Source: Sulfuriferula sp047300855 (GTDB taxonomy: Bacteria > Pseudomonadota > Gammaproteobacteria > Burkholderiales > Sulfuriferulaceae). From it: DNA of 64,000 nucleotides. The position numbers and the translations under genes are program-made. How positions within the stretch are numbered: the first letter of the stretch is position 1; the number at the start of each line of letters is the position of its first letter. The notes under the pieces are model-generated. The model worked only from the letters and a program-made list of their open reading frames with translations. It ran no database searches and was not told the DNA's origin. Location: positions 1 to 64,000 of the forward strand of contig NZ_CP170197.1 of the NCBI RefSeq assembly GCF_047300855.1, in the 5' to 3' direction. Below, piece by piece: positions 1-8,413 of the stretch.

Positions 1-1107
1 ATGTTATTACTAGAAGCGGAACGCGATACTTTGCTTTTCCCCCTGCAGATAGTGACCGGAGTAGTGGAAAAACGTCATACACTCCCTATACTGTCGAATG
101 TTTTAATTGAAAAAAATGCAGGTGTTTTGGCCATGACGGCCACAGACCTGGAAATCCAGATACGTACTTCGACCCAAGCCATCGCAACAGAAGATAGTTT
201 TGCTATTACCGTATCCGCTAAGAAACTCCTGGATATTTGCCGTGCGCTTCCGGATAAAGCCAATCTTCGTCTTGAGGTCAATGAAGGACAAATACAAATC
301 AAGGCAGGCAAGAGCCGATTCAATTTGCAAACGTTGCCCGCCGTCGATTTTCCGGTAATTGAATCATCCGGGGAAACGGAAAGCCGCGCCTGTCTTCCAC
401 AAAAAACCCTAAAACACCTGATCTCCAGAGTTCAGTATGCGATGGCACAGCAGGATATTCGCTATTATCTGAATGGGATGTTACTGGTTTTAAATGGAAA
501 AAAGATTATGGTGATTGCCACCGACGGTCATCGCTTGAGCTTTGCTTCCGCAGAAATGGAGCAGGAAAGCCCACCCCAGGAGATCATCGTTCCACGCAAA
601 ACCGTGCAGGAATTAGGCAAACAGTTAGCGGACAGTGATGATCCGATTCAAATAGAAGTCCGTAAAAACCAGGTGGCTTTCAGCTTTGATCGCATCGAAC
701 TGGTTTCCAAAGTAATAGAAGGAAAATTTCCAGACTACAATCGCGTGATTCCAACCAACCACACAAATGTACTTAAGGTATCGAGAGTGGCGCTATTGCA
801 GGCGTTACAGCGAGTAGCCATTCTCTCCAACGAAAAATTCAGGGGCGTACGCCTGGTATTAAATCCAAACGAATTGCGCATTATCTGTAATAACAATGAG
901 CAGGAAGAGGCACAAGAAGAGTTGGAGGTAGAATATCAAGGCGCGGCGATAGACATTGGTTTCAATGTTTCCTATTTACTGGACGCATTGAATAATTTGT
1001 CTTGCGACGCGGTTCAATGCCTGTTTGGAGATGCAAACAGCAGCATGCTGCTGGTACAACCGGAAGATGCCAGCTTTAAATATGTCGTAATGCCAATGCG
1101 CATTTAA
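1..1107 (+). CDS. dnaN: DNA polymerase III beta subunit (sliding clamp)
   Basis: The 368-residue product is the usual length for the ring-shaped processivity clamp that holds DNA polymerase III on DNA. The start (MLLLEAERDTLLFPLQ, then the VEKRHTLPILSNVL block) and the C-terminal VMPMRI are typical of proteobacterial DnaN, so the gene is complete even though its ATG is the first base of the window. The ribosome-binding site and promoter lie outside. It is followed after 49 bp by gyrB, a common order next to oriC, so dnaA and the origin probably lie just to the left. Confidence 0.97.
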   Translation: MLLLEAERDTLLFPLQIVTGVVEKRHTLPILSNVLIEKNAGVLAMTATDLEIQIRTSTQAIATEDSFAITVSAKKLLDICRALPDKANLRLEVNEGQIQIKAGKSRFNLQTLPAVDFPVIESSGETESRACLPQKTLKHLISRVQYAMAQQDIRYYLNGMLLVLNGKKIMVIATDGHRLSFASAEMEQESPPQEIIVPRKTVQELGKQLADSDDPIQIEVRKNQVAFSFDRIELVSKVIEGKFPDYNRVIPTNHTNVLKVSRVALLQALQRVAILSNEKFRGVRLVLNPNELRIICNNNEQEEAQEELEVEYQGAAIDIGFNVSYLLDALNNLSCDAVQCLFGDANSSMLLVQPEDASFKYVVMPMRI

Positions 1108-1113
1108 TGTTGA

Positions 1114-1129
1114 TGTTCCACGTGAAACA
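1114..1129. promoter_or_regulatory. parS: parS centromere site (ParB binding)
   Basis: The 16-bp palindrome TGTTCCACGTGAAACA lies in the 49-bp gap between dnaN and gyrB. It matches the chromosomal ParB site consensus TGTTNCACGTGAAACA at every fixed base. Such sites cluster near oriC, where ParB loads and spreads to drive origin segregation, and that fits the dnaN-gyrB context. Function is inferred from the match. Confidence 0.9.
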
Positions 1130-1156
1130 TCGACCAACGCAAAGAAAGTACCTGTC

Positions 1157-3553
1157 ATGAGCAATGAGTATGATTCCAGCAGCATCAAGATTCTGAAGGG
1201 ATTGGATGCTGTACGTAAACGCCCGGGAATGTATATCGGTGACACTTCTGATGGGACGGGTTTGCATCACATGGTGTTTGAGGTGCTTGATAACGCTATC
1301 GACGAGGCACTCGGCGGGTATTGTGATGACATCAAAGTCATTATCCATACAGATAATTCTGTTTCTGTCGCGGACAATGGCCGCGGCATACCCACAGACA
1401 TTAAGCAGGATGATGAATTCAAGCGATCCGCGGCCGAAATAGTAATGACGGAATTACATGCGGGCGGAAAATTTGACCAGAATTCCTACAAGGTATCGGG
1501 CGGGCTGCATGGTGTAGGAGTTTCCGTCGTCAACGCGTTATCCGACTGGCTCAAGTTGCGCATCTGGCGCAATGGCAAGGCGCATCAGATGGAGTTTCAT
1601 CACGGCGTGGCCGTTGCGCCGTTGGTAGAGGTAGGTCCTTCGGAACGCCATGGTACAGAAGTGCATTTTATGGCTTCGATAGAAACATTTGGATTGGTTG
1701 AGTATCACTACGATATTCTCGCCAAACGGATTCGTGAATTATCTTTCCTGAACAATGGGGTCAAGATCGAACTTATTGATCAGCGAGACGGGAAAAGTGA
1801 AAATTTCGCCTTTTCTGGCGGCGTAATGGGATTTGTGCAATACATGAACCGCTCCAAGAGCGTGCTGCACCCGCATATTTTCCATGCGGTGGGCGAAAAG
1901 GACGGCATGATCGTAGAGGTCTCCATGCAATGGAATGACTCCTACGCGGAAACCGTGCAATGTTTTACCAACAATATCCCCCAACGAGACGGCGGCAGTC
2001 ATCTGACCGGCCTGCGCACCGCGATGACGCGTACGCTTAACCAGTATATTGAGCAGAGTGAACAGGCGAAGAAGGCCAAGGTAGAAACCGCCGGTGACGA
2101 CATGCGCGAAGGTTTGACTTGCGTGCTTTCAGTAAAAATACCTGAACCCAAGTTTTCGTCGCAAACCAAGGACAAGCTGGTCTCATCCGAAGTGCAGCCA
2201 GTGGTGTCGGAGATAGTCAGCCAGAAATTGAACGAGTTTCTGCTGGAAAACCCGATCGATGCGAAAATTATCTGCGGAAAAATTGTAGATGCCGCCCGTG
2301 CGCGCGAGGCCGCCAGGAAGGCGCGCGAAATGACGCGCCGCAAGGGTATTCTGGATGGCATGGGTCTGCCGGGCAAACTTGCTGATTGCCAGGAAAAAGA
2401 TCCCGCTCAATCAGAAATCTATCTGGTCGAGGGGGATTCCGCCGGCGGTTCCGCCAAACAAGGGCGCGACCGTAAGTTCCAGGCAATCCTGCCGCTCAAA
2501 GGCAAGATACTCAACGTCGAGAAGGCACGTTTCGATAAACTGATCTCCAGCCAGGAAATTGCCACACTGATCACCGCACTCGGCACAGGTATCGGCAAGG
2601 ATGAATATAATGCCGACAAGTTACGTTATCACCGCATCATCATCATGACCGATGCGGATGTGGACGGCTCGCACATCCGTACATTGTTGCTGACTTTCTT
2701 CTACCGCCAGATGCCGGAGCTGGTGGAGCGCGGCCACATTTACATCGCTCAGCCGCCTCTATACAAGGTCAAGCACGGCAAGACCGAGCGCTACCTCAAG
2801 GACGAGCATGAGCTGAAGGAGTTTCTGCTTGCGGAGGCGATCAAGGATGCCCGTCTGATTACCGCCGAACAGAACGGCACTGAAATCCACGGCGAAGCAC
2901 TGGAAAACATTGCCAAATCTTACCTGCTGGCGGAAGCAGTCATTGAGCGCATGAGCCGCCTGATTGATGGTGCCGTCATGCACGCGCTGATGGAGATTGC
3001 CCCGGTCAGTCTCAGCAATGCCGACGATGCACAGCGCGCGGCCGTGGCATTAACCGCCGCAGTGGGGGATTCGGCAGTCGAAATTAACGCGGAATACGAT
3101 AGCGAATCCGAGCAGCATACGCTCAAAATACTGCGTCGCCATCATGGCAACATTCAGGCTACGCGTCTGGATGCCGATTTCGTAGCCAGCGGAGACTATG
3201 CGCAGATACGCGATACCAGCCAGGTGTTACAGCATTTGCTGGGGGTGGGCGCCCGCGCCATGCGTGGCGAAAAGGCGCAACCGGTATCCAGTTTCAAGCA
3301 AGCGCTGGAATGGCTGCTTAATGAAGTGAAACGCGGCTTGGCAATTCAGCGCTATAAAGGCTTGGGCGAGATGAACCCGGGCCAACTATGGGAAACCACC
3401 ATGGATCCTACCGTACGTCGACTGATGCGGGTGCAGATTGAAGACGCGATCACCGCCGACGAGATTTTCATTACGCTGATGGGCGATCAGGTGGAGCCAC
3501 GCCGTGCCTTCATCGAGACCAACGCACTGGGCGTGCGCAATCTGGATGTCTGA
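1157..3553 (+). CDS. gyrB: DNA gyrase subunit B
   Basis: ATPase subunit of DNA gyrase (798 aa), which introduces negative supercoils together with GyrA. The N-terminal GHKL ATPase domain is visible (DNAIDEA, DNGRGIP and GGLHGVGVSVVNAL motifs). The TOPRIM domain carries EGDSAGG near residue 425 and DADVDGSHIR near residue 498. The C-terminal tail has the QRYKGLGEMNPGQLW GyrA-interaction motif. The length of about 800 residues includes the insertion in the C-terminal half seen in beta- and gammaproteobacterial GyrB. The ATG follows an AAAGAAAG stretch. Confidence 0.98.
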   Translation: MSNEYDSSSIKILKGLDAVRKRPGMYIGDTSDGTGLHHMVFEVLDNAIDEALGGYCDDIKVIIHTDNSVSVADNGRGIPTDIKQDDEFKRSAAEIVMTELHAGGKFDQNSYKVSGGLHGVGVSVVNALSDWLKLRIWRNGKAHQMEFHHGVAVAPLVEVGPSERHGTEVHFMASIETFGLVEYHYDILAKRIRELSFLNNGVKIELIDQRDGKSENFAFSGGVMGFVQYMNRSKSVLHPHIFHAVGEKDGMIVEVSMQWNDSYAETVQCFTNNIPQRDGGSHLTGLRTAMTRTLNQYIEQSEQAKKAKVETAGDDMREGLTCVLSVKIPEPKFSSQTKDKLVSSEVQPVVSEIVSQKLNEFLLENPIDAKIICGKIVDAARAREAARKAREMTRRKGILDGMGLPGKLADCQEKDPAQSEIYLVEGDSAGGSAKQGRDRKFQAILPLKGKILNVEKARFDKLISSQEIATLITALGTGIGKDEYNADKLRYHRIIIMTDADVDGSHIRTLLLTFFYRQMPELVERGHIYIAQPPLYKVKHGKTERYLKDEHELKEFLLAEAIKDARLITAEQNGTEIHGEALENIAKSYLLAEAVIERMSRLIDGAVMHALMEIAPVSLSNADDAQRAAVALTAAVGDSAVEINAEYDSESEQHTLKILRRHHGNIQATRLDADFVASGDYAQIRDTSQVLQHLLGVGARAMRGEKAQPVSSFKQALEWLLNEVKRGLAIQRYKGLGEMNPGQLWETTMDPTVRRLMRVQIEDAITADEIFITLMGDQVEPRRAFIETNALGVRNLDV

Positions 3554-3588
3554 AAGCGCACCTTGGCAGCCAAGCTTAACGCCTAGCC

Positions 3589-4002
3589 GTGTTCGTTAAT
3601 CCAGACCCGGATGTCATCAAGGCGTTATTGCAGCGCGCAAAGAGTATTGCCATGGTGGGTTTGTCGCCCCAGCCAAAGCGACCCAGCCACGGCGTGGCGC
3701 GCCACATGCAGCAATTTGGTTATCGCGTGGTGCCGGTGCGGCCGTTGGTGCAGGAGGTCTTGGGCGAAAAAGCCTATTCCTGCCTGGCCGAGTTGCCTTT
3801 TCCGGTGGATATCGTCAACGTGTTTCGTGCTGCAGAACATATACCCCAACTCGTTGAAGAGTGTATTCAAATTGAATGTCCGGTAATCTGGATACAACAG
3901 GGCATTATCCATGAGCAAGCTGCGCGGCGGGCTAATCAAGCCGGCCTGATCGTGGTCATGGATCGCTGTATTTACCGAGATTACCTTGAGCTGATGATCT
4001 GA
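3589..4002 (+). CDS. CoA-binding domain protein (YccU-like)
   Basis: A 137-residue single-domain protein with a Rossmann-type CoA_binding fold. It has the early motif SIAMVGLSPQPKRPSHGVARHM, then a phosphate-loop-like VVPVRP segment and the late VIWIQQGIIHEQA motif. The family resembles the CoA-binding part of succinyl-CoA synthetase alpha; its role is not established. The start is a GTG 35 bp after gyrB, and dapF begins 12 bp after its stop, so it is probably cotranscribed with dapF. A further in-frame start is not obvious. Confidence 0.85.
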   Translation: MFVNPDPDVIKALLQRAKSIAMVGLSPQPKRPSHGVARHMQQFGYRVVPVRPLVQEVLGEKAYSCLAELPFPVDIVNVFRAAEHIPQLVEECIQIECPVIWIQQGIIHEQAARRANQAGLIVVMDRCIYRDYLELMI

Positions 4003-4014
4003 GACAAAAACGGG

Positions 4015-4848
4015 ATGAAACTTCGCTTTAGTAAAATGCACGGTGCGGGCAATGATTTTGTCGTATTCGATGCAATCCACCAACAGGTCGAACTGAACGC
4101 CGAGCAGGTGCGATTCATAGCCGACCGTCATTTTGGCGTGGGTTGTGACCAATTGTTGCTGGTGGAACGTCCGACACGCAAAGACGCGGATTTTCGTTAT
4201 CGCATCTTTAATGCCGATGGCGGAGAGGTGGAACAATGCGGCAATGGCGCGCGCTGTTTTATGCGCTTTGTGCATGATAAGGGCCTGTCCCAGGAAGGCG
4301 AAATCCGCGTTGAGACCGCCTCCGGAATTATCCGCCCGCGTCTCGAAGCGGATGGGCAGGTTACCGTCAATATGGGCGAGCCGCGTTTCGATCCAGACCA
4401 GATACCGTTTATAGCCAGTAAGCAAGCGCTGACTTACGAACTTGCGCTCGAAGATGAGGTGGTGGAGATTAGCGCCTTGTCCATGGGCAATCCGCACGCC
4501 ATACAATACGTAGAGGATGTCGAGACGGCAGCGGTTGCAAGACAGGGAGCAGAGATCGAGGCGCATCCAAGTTTTCCCAATAAAGTGAATGCGGGCTTCA
4601 TGCAGATCGTGGATCGCCAGAATATCCGTCTGCGAGTGTATGAGCGTGGGGCGGGCGAAACCCTGGCATGTGGCACGGGCGCGTGCGCCGCTGTGGTCGC
4701 CGGCATCAGACGAGATTTGCTGGATCCTGCGGTACAAGTTGCTACGCGCGGCGGAGTGCTCACTATTCACTGGGCAGGCGTGGGTACGCCCGTGTGGATG
4801 ACGGGCCCGGCAGTGAATGTATTCGAAGGCGAAATTGATTTAGGATAA
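4015..4848 (+). CDS. dapF: Diaminopimelate epimerase
   Basis: Converts LL-diaminopimelate to the meso form for lysine and peptidoglycan synthesis. The 277-residue length is standard. Both cysteine motifs of the active site are present: EQCGNGARCF (around residue 75) and ETLACGTGACAA (around residue 220). The N-terminal KMHGAGNDFVVFD signature supports the ATG. The gene sits in a tight series with the downstream DUF484 and xerC genes, an arrangement known from many proteobacteria. Confidence 0.97.
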   Translation: MKLRFSKMHGAGNDFVVFDAIHQQVELNAEQVRFIADRHFGVGCDQLLLVERPTRKDADFRYRIFNADGGEVEQCGNGARCFMRFVHDKGLSQEGEIRVETASGIIRPRLEADGQVTVNMGEPRFDPDQIPFIASKQALTYELALEDEVVEISALSMGNPHAIQYVEDVETAAVARQGAEIEAHPSFPNKVNAGFMQIVDRQNIRLRVYERGAGETLACGTGACAAVVAGIRRDLLDPAVQVATRGGVLTIHWAGVGTPVWMTGPAVNVFEGEIDLG

Positions 4849-4852
4849 ATTT

Positions 4853-5491
4853 ATGCAGACTGAAGACATCGCCCGCTATCTTGCGGGCCACCCCGAATTT
4901 TTTGATCAACATCCGCATTTGCTGACAGACATCCGCGTGAGCCATCCGTTTGATGGGCGCGCAGTATCCATTGCCGAACGGCAGATACTCAATTTGCGGG
5001 AAAAATACAAGCTGCTGGAAACAAAGTTGGCTGAGTTGATCAAATTTGGCGAAGAAAATGACGCGATTGCTGAAAAAATGCACCATTTGTCCCGGGCATT
5101 AATGACGGTACGCGAATTGCCGACCCTGCTGCAAGTGCTCAAGCTCAATTTGCATGAGGATTTTGGCATTCCCCATGTAGCATTGCGTATCTGGCATGGC
5201 TCGGCACCGCTCGCCGAATTTGCCGCCGTATCCGAAGCCGTTAAAAACTGGGCGGCACAAACCAGCCAGCCACATTGCGGTACCGTGCCCATGGACGAGA
5301 TGGCTGACTGGTTTGCCGGCGCCAGCTTGCTGCGCTCGTTTGCAGCGGTGCCCTTGCAGGCAGAACACAGTATGGGTGTTCTGGTGCTGGCCTCGGAAGA
5401 TGCGCAGCGGTTTTACCCGCAAATGGGCACGCTCTATCTGCAACGCCTGGGTGAACTGCTCGCCGCAGCCTTACAGCGCCTTTTGCCGTGA
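4853..5491 (+). CDS. DUF484 family protein
   Basis: A 212-residue DUF484 protein with the family N-terminus (YLAGHPEFFDQHPHLLTDIRVSHP), a central predicted coiled coil (LREKYKLLETKLAELIKFGEENDAI) and a C-terminal GAF-like domain. Its position between dapF and xerC is the classic context for this family. It begins 4 bp after dapF and its last codons overlap the xerC start by 4 bp. The biochemical function is unknown; a role linked to XerC/XerD recombination has been suggested only by gene order. Confidence 0.9.
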   Translation: MQTEDIARYLAGHPEFFDQHPHLLTDIRVSHPFDGRAVSIAERQILNLREKYKLLETKLAELIKFGEENDAIAEKMHHLSRALMTVRELPTLLQVLKLNLHEDFGIPHVALRIWHGSAPLAEFAAVSEAVKNWAAQTSQPHCGTVPMDEMADWFAGASLLRSFAAVPLQAEHSMGVLVLASEDAQRFYPQMGTLYLQRLGELLAAALQRLLP

Positions 5492-6363
5492 CACCAGCAG
5501 CCCTGCTCGAAGCTTACTTGATGTATCTGGGCAGCGAGCGCGGGCTGTCCCGCCACACACTGGAAAACTATGCGCGCGATATGCGCGTATTGTTCGCAAA
5601 AATGGGTACAGTCGACCTGGACACGTTACAAACCCAGGATATCCGTCGCATGCTCGCAGGATTGCATGCGCAAGGCCTGTCCGGCAAAAGCCTGGCGCGC
5701 ATGCTTTCTGCCTGGCGAGGCTTTTATCATTATCTGGTAAAGCGCCATGGATACACCCACAACCCTTGCGACAGCCTGCGTGCCCCGAAATCGCCACGAG
5801 CATTACCCAAAGCGCTATCTCCCGATCAGACCAGGCAACTGCTTGAGACGCAACCGGATACGACGCTCCTTACACGCGACCGGGCAATACTGGAACTGTT
5901 TTATTCCTCCGGCCTGCGTCTTTCAGAACTGGCCGAACTCAAACTCTCCCAGCTTGATTTGACCAGCGGTGAAGTGACGGTTACCGGCAAGGGCAACAAG
6001 ACCCGTATCGTGCCAGTGGGCACCCGTGCGGCGCAGGCGCTGGCCGAATGGCTGGAAGATCGGCCGACAGGCACAGACTATGTGTTCCCGGGTCGCGGAA
6101 ACGCGCATCTGGGTCAGCGCGCCATAGAATTAAGAATGAAGCAGTGGGCAAGCCGCGCTGGGCTGGAGGCCAACCTTCATCCCCATGTTCTGCGTCATTC
6201 TTTCGCTTCGCACCTGCTGCAATCTTCCGGCGATCTGCGCGCGGTCCAGGAAATGCTCGGCCATGCCAGCATTAGTACCACGCAGATATATACCCGTCTG
6301 GATTTTCAGCATTTAGCCAAAGCCTACGATGCCGCCCATCCCCGCGCCAAGCGCAAAACCTGA
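5488..6363 (+). CDS. xerC: Site-specific tyrosine recombinase XerC
   Basis: Resolves chromosome dimers at dif together with XerD. The 291-residue protein has the N-terminal SAM-like core-binding domain (LSRHTLENYARDMR) and a C-terminal catalytic domain with the tyrosine-recombinase residues: Arg in SSGLRLSEL, the HxLR box in HVLRHSFASHLL, the second His in LGHASISTTQIYTRL, and Tyr in QIYTRL. It starts at a GTG overlapping the preceding stop, indicating translational coupling. Confidence 0.95.
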   Translation: MTPAALLEAYLMYLGSERGLSRHTLENYARDMRVLFAKMGTVDLDTLQTQDIRRMLAGLHAQGLSGKSLARMLSAWRGFYHYLVKRHGYTHNPCDSLRAPKSPRALPKALSPDQTRQLLETQPDTTLLTRDRAILELFYSSGLRLSELAELKLSQLDLTSGEVTVTGKGNKTRIVPVGTRAAQALAEWLEDRPTGTDYVFPGRGNAHLGQRAIELRMKQWASRAGLEANLHPHVLRHSFASHLLQSSGDLRAVQEMLGHASISTTQIYTRLDFQHLAKAYDAAHPRAKRKT

Positions 6364-6402
6364 GCAGCCAATCCCGAGATGTCCCCGGCGGATCAAGTAA
6401 AC

Positions 6403-6415
6403 GCAACATTGTTGC
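6403..6415. promoter_or_regulatory. Putative Zur operator upstream of zur
   Basis: The short palindrome GCAACATTGTTGC, embedded in AT-rich flanks, lies 30 bp upstream of the Fur-family gene. A-rich palindromes of this kind placed before zur are typical of zinc-dependent autoregulation. The match to a betaproteobacterial Zur motif is from memory, and no second copy was found between zur and the GTPase gene, so this is tentative. Confidence 0.45.
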
Positions 6416-6445
6416 ATTAAATAAGAAATCGTGTTCCACTAAGGC

Positions 6446-6880
6446 ATGTTCGATACACGGATTCTCCCCGCTGCCGAGATGATACGCGCCAGCAGTGGCC
6501 GTATCACGAGTGTCCGCGCGCGCGTACTCACTGTATTGCTAGGTGCGGAACGAGCGTTGACGCATCAGGAAATTGCCCAGCGTCTGGATCCGCAGGGTGT
6601 CGTGGACCGCGTAACACTATACCGCACGCTTGAATGGCTAGTGGATAATAAGCTGGCGCATCGTGTATCAGGGGGAGACCGGGCTTGGCGTTTCAACGCC
6701 AGTGGTGGGGCCGAAACGCACGAACACGCGCATTTCACGTGCACCCAGTGTGATCAGGTTTACTGCTTGGACGAAATTACAACCGCATTTGCGATCCAGT
6801 TACCCAAGGGTTTTCAGTCACGGCACATTGAGCTCTCGATCAAGGGCGTATGTAATGCGTGCGCGCATCGCGACCGGTAG
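6446..6880 (+). CDS. zur: Fur family transcriptional regulator, probably Zur
   Basis: A 144-residue ferric-uptake-family repressor with an N-terminal winged helix (QEIAQRLDPQGVVDRVTLYRTLEWL) and a C-terminal metal-binding dimerisation domain. The two CxxC motifs of a structural zinc site are present (CTQCDQVYC and CNACAHR), with the histidine run HEHAHFTC between them. Specificity for zinc is inferred from the neighbours: a CobW-type GTPase, a ZnuA-like binding protein and a ZnuB-like permease follow on the same strand. A palindrome at 6403-6415 may be its own operator. Confidence 0.85.
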   Translation: MFDTRILPAAEMIRASSGRITSVRARVLTVLLGAERALTHQEIAQRLDPQGVVDRVTLYRTLEWLVDNKLAHRVSGGDRAWRFNASGGAETHEHAHFTCTQCDQVYCLDEITTAFAIQLPKGFQSRHIELSIKGVCNACAHRDR

Positions 6881-6968
6881 ACGGGCATTCCCGCCGGCCT
6901 ACATATTGCAATAAGAGTGCATTTGCAAAAGCAGGGAGCTGGCTTGGTAAGCCACGAAATCAAACATC

Positions 6969-8036
6969 ATGTCCACTGAACCCATACCCGTAACCCTGCT
7001 TACCGGATTCCTCGGCAGCGGCAAGACCACGCTGCTTAACCAGCTGATCCGGCAGTTGCCGCGCAGCGCCATCATCATGAACGAATTCGGCGAAATCGGC
7101 CTGGACCATCAGCTTTTGCAAAAAACCGACGGGCCGCTGGCGTTGCTATCAGGCGGCTGCATCTGCTGTACCGTGGTGGGCTCGCTATCGCCGACGCTTA
7201 AAAACCTGTTCATGGCATCCAGCCGGGGCGAAATTCCGCAATTCGAGCGTGTCATCATAGAAACCACCGGGATAGCCGACCCGGCGCCGATACTGGATAC
7301 CCTGATCAATGAGCGCTGGATAGCCGCGCGCTTCCAGCTCAACGGCGTGGTCACCACGGTGGACGCGGTACTGGGTGAGCAACAGCTGGACAGTTACTTC
7401 GAGGCAGTCAAACAAGTGGCGGTGGCGGATCGTTTGCTGCTTACCAAAACCGATCTGGCTGACCAAGCTACCTGCACTGCATTGCAAATGCGCCTCGCCA
7501 CGCTCAACCCGGGCGCACCCATTATCACCGTGCAGCACGGGCAGGTTGATGCGGCGCTGATTCTCAACGCCGGTCTATACGACCCGGCCAGCAAAACCGG
7601 CGACGTCAACAAATGGCTGAATGCAAGCCGCTATCGACCGGCCGCGGCTACCACGCTGATCGGCAGGCCGCGCGCGGAGGAAGCGGTGCACGATAACCGT
7701 ATCCGCTCATTCAGCGTAACCTTCGATGAGCCACTGGAGTGGATGGGAATTTACGCCGCGCTGCAAATGCTCCTCAGTTTCCGCGCCAAATCGCTGCTGC
7801 GCATGAAGGCGATTGTGAATCTGAAGGGCAAGGACAAACCCACCGTATTGCATGCGGTGCAGCACGTGCTTTATCCTCCCGCAGAATTGCCGGAGTGGCC
7901 GGACGAAAGCCGCCAGAGCCGCTTCGTATTCATCGTGGCGGATATGGACGCTGATATGGTCCAGCACATGCTGCGCGAATTCCACGATGCTTACGCCAGT
8001 GGACAGCTACCGATTCCAGCAGCGCAGGTTAGCTGA
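6969..8036 (+). CDS. CobW/COG0523 family metal-chaperone GTPase
   Basis: A 355-residue G3E GTPase of the CobW/ZigA group, proposed to deliver zinc to client proteins. Visible features are the P-loop GFLGSGKTT at residues 13-21, the metal-binding CxCC motif (GGCICC, cysteines 64, 66 and 67), the ETTGIADPAPIL segment, and the base-recognition TKTD motif. The C-terminal CobW_C domain follows (RIRSFSVTFDEPLEW). It lies downstream of zur and upstream of zinc-transport genes, which points to use under zinc limitation. Confidence 0.92.
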   Translation: MSTEPIPVTLLTGFLGSGKTTLLNQLIRQLPRSAIIMNEFGEIGLDHQLLQKTDGPLALLSGGCICCTVVGSLSPTLKNLFMASSRGEIPQFERVIIETTGIADPAPILDTLINERWIAARFQLNGVVTTVDAVLGEQQLDSYFEAVKQVAVADRLLLTKTDLADQATCTALQMRLATLNPGAPIITVQHGQVDAALILNAGLYDPASKTGDVNKWLNASRYRPAAATTLIGRPRAEEAVHDNRIRSFSVTFDEPLEWMGIYAALQMLLSFRAKSLLRMKAIVNLKGKDKPTVLHAVQHVLYPPAELPEWPDESRQSRFVFIVADMDADMVQHMLREFHDAYASGQLPIPAAQVS

Positions 8037-8047
8037 ACACCCCCAAC

Positions 8048-8344
8048 ATGCATTCCCGTCGTCTTCATCCCCTGATTGCCCTGACGCTGGCGTTGTGCCT
8101 GGTGCTGGCGCAGCTGGCGGTAGCCGTGCATGGCGTGGTGCATCCGTCGGAGCATCCCGGTACGCAACATTCGCCCGTGTGCAAACACTTGAGCGCACAC
8201 GCCCTTGGGAGCGCTTTGCCGGTCAGCAACACGTTTTATTTTGGCAGCGAGGGCCACGCTGTAGCAGTGCTTGCGCCAAGACTGCCCGATTTCCTTGTCA
8301 CCACCCGCCTCTATCAGCCGCGCGCGCCGCCTGACCTTGCCTGA
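8048..8344 (+). CDS. Small secreted or membrane-anchored His-containing protein
   Basis: A 98-residue protein with a hydrophobic N-terminal segment (about residues 9-30, LIALTLALCLVLAQLAVAVHG) that could be a signal peptide. The mature part is short and contains several histidines and one cysteine (HGVVHPSEHPGTQHSPVCKHLSAH), a plausible metal-binding patch. It begins 11 bp after the CobW GTPase and belongs to the same probable operon. It recalls DUF2946-type small proteins found beside metal transporters, but I cannot assign a family with certainty. Confidence 0.7.
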   Translation: MHSRRLHPLIALTLALCLVLAQLAVAVHGVVHPSEHPGTQHSPVCKHLSAHALGSALPVSNTFYFGSEGHAVAVLAPRLPDFLVTTRLYQPRAPPDLA

Positions 8345-8413
8345 TTCCGGTGATTGATTCCTCGACGCAACCTGCAAGCGTCGGGATTACTCGTTTTCAG
8401 ACAAGGACAAACC

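Noticed and set aside
3625..4770. Minus-strand 381-codon open frame opposite dapF
   Set aside because: It lies antisense to dapF and the CoA-binding gene, whose products have clear family motifs; its own translation shows no recognisable domain.
6881..6968. Second Zur box before the CobW GTPase gene
   Set aside because: TTGCAATA...TTTGCAA is only weakly palindromic and does not match the GCAACATTGTTGC site upstream of zur.
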